The notes under the pieces were generated by a model. The model was not told the DNA's origin, ran no database searches, and saw only the letters and a list, made by a program, of their open reading frames with translations. A program made the position numbers and the translations under genes. Shown here in pieces: positions 12,399 to 17,329 of a stretch of 17,329 nucleotides of DNA (position 1 is the stretch's first letter; the number at the start of each line of letters is the position of its first letter). Source of the stretch: Candidatus Falkowiibacteriota bacterium (GTDB lineage: Bacteria > Patescibacteriota > Patescibacteriia > Patescibacteriales > UBA12465); contig JAPLVX010000060.1 in the NCBI GenBank assembly GCA_026396945.1, forward strand, positions 3,553 to 20,881. Direction: 5' to 3'.

Positions 12399-13658
12399 TT
12401 ACAATAAAGACTGCTGTCGCTTGCTTTCTTCGGGCGTAGAAAATATCTTGACTTCGCCGTAACGACCGTCAAAGCCCGGTTTTATAATTAAGCGCCCCTC
12501 CCTAACCCTTTTAATCCCTTCGAGAATACGACTATCAATTTTTTCCTCTAAACCCGTCAAACTTAAATCTAGATCTAAAAGAATGGATAATTCCGAGCCA
12601 AATTGTTTGATAAGCTGGTTATACTCCAGTTGCACATTTTTTGATTTCCGGCTCTTAATTCCCAGGACCTCCGCTATAATCTTATCAAGTTCCACTAGTT
12701 TTTTAAAGCCGACTGCCCCGACGGGCGTAAAGCCTTCCGGCCGATCGGCCAGCTCTTCAACTCGATTTAAGACGCCGATAACTAGGGGTTTCTTACAGAT
12801 CGGACAAATATTTTTATTTTTCCGACTAAGTTCCGGCAAACAACTAAAATTACAATCGCGGTGACCATCGAAATGATACATCCCTTCCTCCGGATAAAAT
12901 TCGATCGTTCCCTTCAGGGCCGCTAAATCTTTCTCTTTAATAACGCGATAAATTTCTGGATAGCTAATTTCTTTTAGCTCAAAAATATTAGCTTCGCGGC
13001 CGATATTATCCAAGCTATGAGCGTCGGAGTTAGATAGGCAGGTCAAATTATCCAGGGCGGATAGGCGCCAATTCATGACCGGATCGCTTGATAGGCCGGT
13101 TTCATAAGCGTAAATATTTTTCGTCTGCTCTTTAAAGCATTCTTCTAAAGTATCAAAACCGGATTTAGAACCAAAGACGGAAAACCAAGGCGTCCAAATA
13201 TGCGCCGGATAAATTAAAAATTTAGGGTCAATACTTAAACAAAGTTTGACCAGCTCCGGCGCTTTAATTCCTAGAATTGGCCGGCCGTCGGAACGGATAT
13301 TATAATGAGCGTCTAAATAAGTATTTAATTTTTTAACGGCGGCTCGATTCGGGGCGTGAATTACTAAATGGATTCTCCGGACGCGCTCGTTATCCTTATA
13401 AATTAAAGCGACTTCGGTACTTAAGATGAATTTAATTTTCCCGTCGCTGTTTTTAAGTTTATATAAACCAACGCCGGTATTTATTTCTTCTAATTCTGTC
13501 TCAATACTCGAAAACCAATCCGGATAAGTAAAATCGCCGGTAGCAATAATATCTACTCCCTTGGCCCGCCCGACTCGGTCTAGATTAGCTAGAGTTAATT
13601 GGGGCGAACAGGCGCGGGAATAGCGGGAATGAAGATGGAGATCAAGAATCTGGCGCAT
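12399..13658 (-). CDS. Endonuclease Q-like PHP-domain protein
   Basis: A 419-residue protein matching the EndoQ layout known from Thermococcales and some bacteria, where the enzyme nicks DNA 5' of deaminated bases such as hypoxanthine and uracil. An N-terminal PHP metal site is visible: DLHLHSRYS (6-14), TGDFTYPDWF (40-49), E82, H101, PAHIWTPWFSVFG (151-163) and NSDAHS (210-215). Then EFYPEEGMYHFDGHRDCNF and two cysteine pairs (C269/C273 and C285/C288) form a zinc domain, followed by a helical C-terminus with GVLNRVEELADRPEG. Older annotations often call such proteins UvrD-like helicase, but no helicase motifs are present. The gene lies 22 bases after the GlmU-like gene and upstream of recA, so a repair role fits. 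The activity is inferred. Confidence 0.86.
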   Translation of the reverse strand: MRQILDLHLHSRYSRACSPQLTLANLDRVGRAKGVDIIATGDFTYPDWFSSIETELEEINTGVGLYKLKNSDGKIKFILSTEVALIYKDNERVRRIHLVIHAPNRAAVKKLNTYLDAHYNIRSDGRPILGIKAPELVKLCLSIDPKFLIYPAHIWTPWFSVFGSKSGFDTLEECFKEQTKNIYAYETGLSSDPVMNWRLSALDNLTCLSNSDAHSLDNIGREANIFELKEISYPEIYRVIKEKDLAALKGTIEFYPEEGMYHFDGHRDCNFSCLPELSRKNKNICPICKKPLVIGVLNRVEELADRPEGFTPVGAVGFKKLVELDKIIAEVLGIKSRKSKNVQLEYNQLIKQFGSELSILLDLDLSLTGLEEKIDSRILEGIKRVREGRLIIKPGFDGRYGEVKIFSTPEESKRQQSLL

Positions 13659-13680
13659 ATATAAATTTTAAGCCAACTGA

Positions 13681-14418
13681 TTAATCCAATAAACCTTCGG
13701 CGATTTGTAATTCCTCCAAACTATTTATTCCCATACCTTCTTGCGGCGGGATTGAGAAAGTTTTAACCAAATGATCTTCATTAAAAGCGATTTTAACCAA
13801 ATCGGTTATGTAATACTCGCCTTGTTTATTTTGATTATTTAGATTATCAATGTGAGAGAATAGCCAATCTTTATTAAAACAAAAACAATTAGGATTTACT
13901 TCAAGGATTTGTCTTTCCTCTTCGCTGGCGTCCTTGAATTCTATAATTCCCTGGGCGTTGTTTTTCTGATTACGAATAACTCTCCCCCAATGATAAAAAA
14001 CCGAGTGCCAGTCCTTGAAATCTGGCAGGACAACAGTAATCATCGATAAAATCCCCTGATGTTTTAGAGGGAAATCTTTGATTGTGGCAACTTTATAAAA
14101 AGGGTGGTCACCATTTAAGACAAAAATATCGGTTGCTCGTGAATCAATATAATCTCTCGCGCAAGCGACGGCATGCCCAGTGCCTAACTGTTGCCCTTGA
14201 ATAGCATATTGCACATCGTAATTTTTGGCAGCGGCGGCGATTATTTCTTTATTGTCTGGAGAGACAATAACAATCGGTTTAAGCTTTTGGTCCGTTTTGG
14301 AAATTGAATCTAAAATATAATCCAACATCGGACGCCCGCCTAATGAAACTAAGACTTTAGGTAATTCCGATTTCATCCGCGTTCCTTTGCCGGCGGCCAT
14401 TATGATAATTTGATGCAT
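13681..14418 (-). CDS. GlmU-like UDP-sugar pyrophosphorylase domain protein
   Basis: A nucleotidyltransferase of the sugar-phosphate family, 245 residues from the ATG at 14418. An earlier in-frame TTG would run through the upstream hairpin and is rejected. Motifs follow the GlmU N-terminal domain: MAAGKGTRMKSELPKVL for nucleotide binding, GGRPML, the QQLGTGHAVA loop, a metal-binding NGDHPF, GRVIRNQ, IIEFKDA and EYYITDLV. The C-terminal left-handed beta-helix acetyltransferase of full GlmU is absent. The likely reaction is UTP plus GlcNAc-1-phosphate (or a related sugar phosphate) to UDP-sugar. It follows the phosphohexomutase gene and directly precedes the EndoQ-like gene. A hairpin plus U6 lies 13 bases before its ATG. 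Confidence 0.87.
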   Translation of the reverse strand: MHQIIIMAAGKGTRMKSELPKVLVSLGGRPMLDYILDSISKTDQKLKPIVIVSPDNKEIIAAAAKNYDVQYAIQGQQLGTGHAVACARDYIDSRATDIFVLNGDHPFYKVATIKDFPLKHQGILSMITVVLPDFKDWHSVFYHWGRVIRNQKNNAQGIIEFKDASEEERQILEVNPNCFCFNKDWLFSHIDNLNNQNKQGEYYITDLVKIAFNEDHLVKTFSIPPQEGMGINSLEELQIAEGLLD

Positions 14419-14431
14419 AAATAATTCTTCT

Positions 14432-14466
14432 AAAAAATAAGAGAAATCCAATCTGAATTTCTCTTA
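14432..14466 (-). terminator. Terminator-like hairpin between the phosphohexomutase and GlmU-like genes
   Basis: A perfect 10-bp stem (14438-14447 with 14457-14466), 9-base loop, then U6 on the minus strand (14432-14437). It starts 50 bases after the upstream stop and ends 13 bases before the next ATG; no promoter fits between. Confidence 0.68.
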
Positions 14467-14515
14467 TATTTTAACATTTTTATTGTCCGCGAGCAAACCT
14501 GATTAATTAATTTAA

Positions 14516-15955
14516 TTACTTAATATAAGCTAAAATTTTAGACTTAATTTTGCTAATTTTGTCATTAAGCAAATTCCAGTCCTTGGCTTCGCCATAAATT
14601 CGAATAATCGGTTCGGTATTTGAGGCTCGTAAATGCAACCAATATTTCGGGAAATCAATTTTAATGCCATCAATATCAGTAATCTTGTCGGCCTGATATT
14701 CTGGCTTTTTATATTCATCTTTCAAATAACCCAATAAAGCGGAAACATCAATATTTGGAGTTAATTCTAATTTATCTTTAACCATAAAATACTCGGGGAA
14801 GTTCCGGCGGAATTTAGAAATTTTTTGCTCGCTCTGAGCGAGGGCGCTTAAAAACAAGGCTACGCCGACTAAAGCATCTCGTCCGTAATGCAATCCCGGT
14901 AGAATTACACCACCGTTACCTTCGCCACCGATAACCGCTTTTGCTTCTTTCATTTTGGCCACGACATTAATTTCTCCGACTGCCGCCGCTTCATACGAGC
15001 CACCATGACGCTCACTGACATCTTTTAAGGCGCGCGAGGATGATAGGTTAGAAACGGATATTTTTTGGTAATAACAGGGGCTATAATTTTTTAAAACATA
15101 GTCGGCGACCGCGACGAGCGTATATTCTTCGCCAAACATCGTCCCATCTTCACTCACGAAAGCTAAGCGATCGACATCGGGATCAACGACGATTCCGATA
15201 TCTGCTTTTTTTTGAACAACCAGACTACTAATGCCCTGAAGATTTTTTTCTAATGGCTCAGGATTATGGACAAATTGACCATTCGGCTCACAATTTAATT
15301 TAATAACTTGGTCGACGCCTAAGGCTTTCAATAATTCCGGAATAATTAGACCGCCAACCGAGTTAATACCGTCAACGACGATTTTAAAGTTGACTTTTTT
15401 AATAGCGGCCGGGTCAACTAATTTCAATTTTAATATTTTCGCGATGTGTCTTTGCCCGTAATCATTATTGATTATTAGATTTCGAGAATCAGAAATTAAA
15501 TTAATGTCAGCATTAAGAATTTTATCAACCATCTTTTGGTCTTGCTTATCTGCTAATTTCAAGACTCTCTCCCCGTCTTCTCTTGATAAAAATTCGCCAT
15601 TAGAATTTAATAATTTCAAGGCATTCCATTCAATTGGATTATGCGAAGCGGTAATAATGATTCCGCCGGCCGCTTTTTCATAAATAACTGCCATTTCAAC
15701 CGTCGGAGTAGCGACTAGGCCCAAATCAGTAACTCTAAAATTTAAACTTAGTAAAGTTTTAATAATCAAATCACGAAAAGACTGGCCTGAAGGACGGGCA
15801 TCACGACCTAAAATAATTAAATCGCCCCAATTTTTTTCTTTTAATAGAGACGCGAAAGCAGCCGTGAATTTAATTACGTCGGTTTTAGTTAAATTTTCTC
15901 CCGGCGCGTCACCGAGCGTCCCGCGAATACCGGAGATTGATTTAATAAGGGGCAT
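14516..15955 (-). CDS. glmM: Phosphohexomutase (phosphoglucosamine mutase / phosphomannomutase type)
   Basis: An alpha-D-phosphohexomutase that interconverts the 6- and 1-phosphates of a hexose or hexosamine. The 479 residues keep the four domains: N-terminal SGIRG, the phosphoserine loop TASHNP (102-107, Ser 104 catalytic), the Mg2+ loop DPDVDRL, the sugar-binding GEGNGG in place of the common GEESGG, and a C-terminal phosphate clamp RASNTEPIIRIY. The substrate cannot be fixed from motifs. Pairing with a GlmU-like uridylyltransferase directly downstream favours glucosamine-6-phosphate, so the glmM symbol is provisional. The ATG follows AT-rich sequence without a Shine-Dalgarno site and no strong promoter was found. 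Confidence 0.82.
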   Translation of the reverse strand: MPLIKSISGIRGTLGDAPGENLTKTDVIKFTAAFASLLKEKNWGDLIILGRDARPSGQSFRDLIIKTLLSLNFRVTDLGLVATPTVEMAVIYEKAAGGIIITASHNPIEWNALKLLNSNGEFLSREDGERVLKLADKQDQKMVDKILNADINLISDSRNLIINNDYGQRHIAKILKLKLVDPAAIKKVNFKIVVDGINSVGGLIIPELLKALGVDQVIKLNCEPNGQFVHNPEPLEKNLQGISSLVVQKKADIGIVVDPDVDRLAFVSEDGTMFGEEYTLVAVADYVLKNYSPCYYQKISVSNLSSSRALKDVSERHGGSYEAAAVGEINVVAKMKEAKAVIGGEGNGGVILPGLHYGRDALVGVALFLSALAQSEQKISKFRRNFPEYFMVKDKLELTPNIDVSALLGYLKDEYKKPEYQADKITDIDGIKIDFPKYWLHLRASNTEPIIRIYGEAKDWNLLNDKISKIKSKILAYIK

Positions 15956-16026
15956 ATATAAAAATAGTTTTATTTTAGCGACTAGAGAACAAAAATAAAA
16001 ATGGCTGAATGAATTTTAAAAGTGAA

Positions 16027-16045
16027 AAGCCGCGTTTGGCGGCTT
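16027..16045 (-). terminator. Terminator of the 90-aa gene
   Basis: A perfect 7-bp stem AAGCCGC (16027-16033) with GCGGCTT (16039-16045) and a short T-rich tail on the minus strand. It lies 27 bases past the stop at 16072. Confidence 0.55.
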
Positions 16046-16071
16046 AGCGTCGAAAGAAATAATCGAAGTAA

Positions 16072-16344
16072 CTATCCAACTGTATAAACAATCTCGTTCA
16101 TTTCCAATTCCGCCACAATTTTTTCACCCAATTTAGTCTCAACTGTTTTGCTAAAATTAAGCAAACGAATAGCGCCACTCTTCTTGTCCTGGACAAGCAA
16201 GACAATTTCCTCGGAGTTTATAAAAGCGATATGGCTGCCATAAAGATCGGAGCTAGCTTTTCCCCAAGTGCGGCCGAAAGCCGAGCAAGCGTTAATTATT
16301 TCTTTAATGCCCGACAGATTCCTAATCGTGTTAATACAAGTCAA
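16072..16344 (-). CDS. Hypothetical protein, 90 aa, TTG start
   Basis: No family recognised. It is a small soluble protein with an N-terminal helical half (INTIRNLSGIKEIINACSAF) and a beta-rich second half (SHIAFINSEEIVLLVQDKKSG then KLGEKIVAELEMNEIVYTV), with no signal peptide or membrane segment and two cysteines. The start codon is TTG at 16344, fixed by a canonical AAGGAGGT site ending four bases upstream, one of two such sites in the window. A promoter (TAGACA with TTATAA at 17 bp) lies at 16369-16398 and a terminator follows, so it is a single-gene unit. The clean unit makes a real gene likely; the role is unknown. Confidence 0.75.
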   Translation of the reverse strand: MTCINTIRNLSGIKEIINACSAFGRTWGKASSDLYGSHIAFINSEEIVLLVQDKKSGAIRLLNFSKTVETKLGEKIVAELEMNEIVYTVG

Positions 16345-16348
16345 ATTT

Positions 16349-16356
16349 ACCTCCTT
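16349..16356 (-). promoter_or_regulatory. Strong Shine-Dalgarno site deciding a TTG start
   Basis: AAGGAGGT lies just before the TTG at 16344; no ATG is available in frame at this point. Confidence 0.78.
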
Positions 16357-16368
16357 TTTTAATGTTTA

Positions 16369-16398
16369 TTTATAATGTGCTTTTTTATTCTTTGTCTA
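16369..16398 (-). promoter_or_regulatory. Promoter of the 90-aa gene
   Basis: On the minus strand TAGACA (16393-16398) is followed by TTATAA at 17 bp or TATAAA at 18 bp (16369-16375). Confidence 0.5.
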
Positions 16399-16468
16399 AT
16401 ATAACATCTGAGAATAATAATGGCAATCCAGGAGAATGATGGTCATCAGATATTAAATTTTTGACACT

Positions 16469-16492
16469 AAAAAACCGACCCATGAGGACCGG
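16469..16492 (-). terminator. Terminator of the 31-codon gene
   Basis: On the minus strand CCGGTCC (16486-16492) pairs with GGGTCGG (16475-16481) through five Watson-Crick and two G-U pairs, with a 4-base loop and then U6. On the plus strand the two G-U positions are mismatches, so the structure belongs to the minus-strand RNA. Confidence 0.68.
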
Positions 16493-16516
16493 CATTTTTA
16501 GGACTAGCATTAGTCG

Positions 16517-16540
16517 TTAAGCTATTGAAATTAAGCTATT
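16517..16540 (-). repeat. Direct repeat, 10 bp, in the 3' region of the small transcript
   Basis: TTAAGCTATT occurs at 16517-16526 and again at 16531-16540, with 4 bases between. A small GACTA/TAGTC hairpin follows at 16502-16515. Together they lie between the stop of the 31-codon gene and its terminator. Confidence 0.6.
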
Positions 16541-16544
16541 TGGC

Positions 16545-16640
16545 TTAGAAAGCGTTGATATACTGGACTTCGGTCACGATAGCAAGAGTTGCGATAATGA
16601 GGAGAGTTATAATATAAGTGATGGCTTTATCTTTTTTCAT
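16545..16640 (-). CDS. 31-aa single-helix membrane peptide
   Basis: A short ORF with ATG at 16640 and TAA at 16545-16547. The peptide begins MKKDK, followed by one hydrophobic helix (AITYIITLLIIATLAIVT) and a short EVQYINAF tail, so a single-pass inner-membrane peptide with positive N-terminus is expected. It has a perfect TTGACA-17-TATAAT promoter and its own terminator about 50 bases past the stop, giving a transcript of roughly 180 bases. There is no Shine-Dalgarno site, but the TATATG context matches most genes here. It sits between the 5S rRNA terminator and the 90-aa gene. It may resemble type I toxin or small stress peptides in size, but no antisense partner is visible. The transcript could also act as an RNA. 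Confidence 0.55.
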   Translation of the reverse strand: MKKDKAITYIITLLIIATLAIVTEVQYINAF

Positions 16641-16658
16641 ATATTTACTTAACCCAAG

Positions 16659-16687
16659 ATTATAGCATACAAAATATATTTTGTCAA
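16659..16687 (-). promoter_or_regulatory. Perfect consensus sigma-70-type promoter
   Basis: On the minus strand TTGACA (16682-16687), 17-bp spacer, TATAAT (16659-16664), with TGC before the -10 as in extended promoters. The predicted start is near 16652, 12 bases before the 31-codon ORF. Confidence 0.8.
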
Positions 16688-16703
16688 TACTATTTGGATA
16701 CAA

Positions 16704-16728
16704 TAAAAGCCATAACAATCTTATGGCT
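16704..16728 (-). terminator. rRNA operon terminator after 5S
   Basis: AGCCATAA (16708-16715) pairs with TTATGGCT (16721-16728) across a 5-base loop, and the minus strand then reads TTTTATTG. It lies about 75 bases past 5S rRNA and directly before the consensus promoter. Confidence 0.6.
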
Positions 16729-16802
16729 AATATTAATAAAAAATGTCATAGTATTAAAAAACTTTGGATTAGAAAGCTTTGACCAAATAAAAAAGACCAT
16801 TG

Positions 16803-16917
16803 TTTCGGCGGCTGCCTACTTTCCCAGGGCTCAGGCCCAAGTATCATCGGCGCGATTAGGCTTAACTTCTGAGTTCGGGAAGGGATCAGGTGTGACCCTA
16901 ACGCCAAGCCACCAAAA
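16803..16917 (-). rRNA. rrf: 5S ribosomal RNA
   Basis: The minus strand shows the conserved 5S core (CCGAACTCAGAAG, near 16868-16880), the CACACCTGATC region and the 3' part with GGGAAAGTAGGCAGCCGCC, which pairs with GGTGGCT at the 5' end. A perfect 15-bp inverted repeat (16791-16805 with 16915-16929) extends the terminal helix and likely guides release from the precursor; its minus-strand 3' side runs into a T-rich tract, so it may also stop transcription. Exact mature ends are approximate. Confidence 0.95.
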
Positions 16918-16969
16918 CAATGGTCTTTTTCATATTACTAAAAACTATTCTTGAAAAACAAAAGTGTGG

Positions 16970-17329
<360 letters not shown>

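Noticed and set aside
16694-16954. 86-codon plus-strand ORF
   Set aside because: Crosses the rRNA terminator, the consensus minus-strand promoter region and the whole 5S rRNA gene in antisense.

Overview
The window looks like a chromosomal segment from a reduced-genome bacterium of the Patescibacteria/CPR type, perhaps near the Parcubacteria. That is inference. The support is: short intergenic gaps, AT-rich Shine-Dalgarno-poor leaders, an archaeal-type UMP kinase, a short-LID adenylate kinase, a one-domain GlmU-like nucleotidyltransferase, tRNA genes without an encoded CCA, and several small orphan proteins. All genes read with the standard bacterial code. TGA ends two of them (the DHH phosphoesterase and the UMP kinase).

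Layout. 1-120 holds the end of an unidentified plus-strand gene. 121-1017 is gene-poor, with three consecutive RNA hairpins (131-245), two doubtful or broken small ORFs and two opposed terminators. 1018-5605 is on the minus strand: a secreted orphan protein, then infB-rbfA, a DHH phosphoesterase and a 109-residue orphan. 5993-9657 is on the plus strand: RNase Y, an HU-type DNA-binding protein, then tRNA-Arg(TCG), tRNA-Met(CAT), a helix-turn-helix/LAGLIDADG-like protein wedged between tRNA genes, tRNA-Lys(CTT) and adenylate kinase. 9798-17329 is on the minus strand. In transcription order it carries the end of a 23S rRNA gene, 5S rRNA, a 31-codon membrane peptide gene with a perfect consensus promoter, a 90-residue orphan, phosphohexomutase, GlmU-like nucleotidyltransferase, an endonuclease Q-like PHP nuclease, an anchored low-complexity protein, recA, and archaeal-type UMP kinase.

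Functional themes. These are translation initiation and ribosome assembly (infB, rbfA, rRNA, tRNA), RNA turnover (RNase Y, DHH phosphoesterase), nucleotide kinases (adk, UMP kinase), amino-sugar nucleotide synthesis (phosphohexomutase plus uridylyltransferase), and DNA repair (EndoQ-like protein, RecA).

The most unusual signals are: (i) the 31-codon gene with a TTGACA-17-TATAAT promoter and its own terminator beside the rRNA operon; (ii) the mobile-looking protein between tRNA-Met and tRNA-Lys, with a perfect palindrome on its probable transcription start; (iii) three genes (infB, UMP kinase, GlmU-like) whose start codons lie directly behind a hairpin plus U-tract; (iv) a split in leaders, with strong AAGGAGGT sites only on two orphan genes; (v) an EndoQ homologue in what looks like a sugar-nucleotide operon. 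I saw no CRISPR array, insertion sequence or recognisable defence locus.
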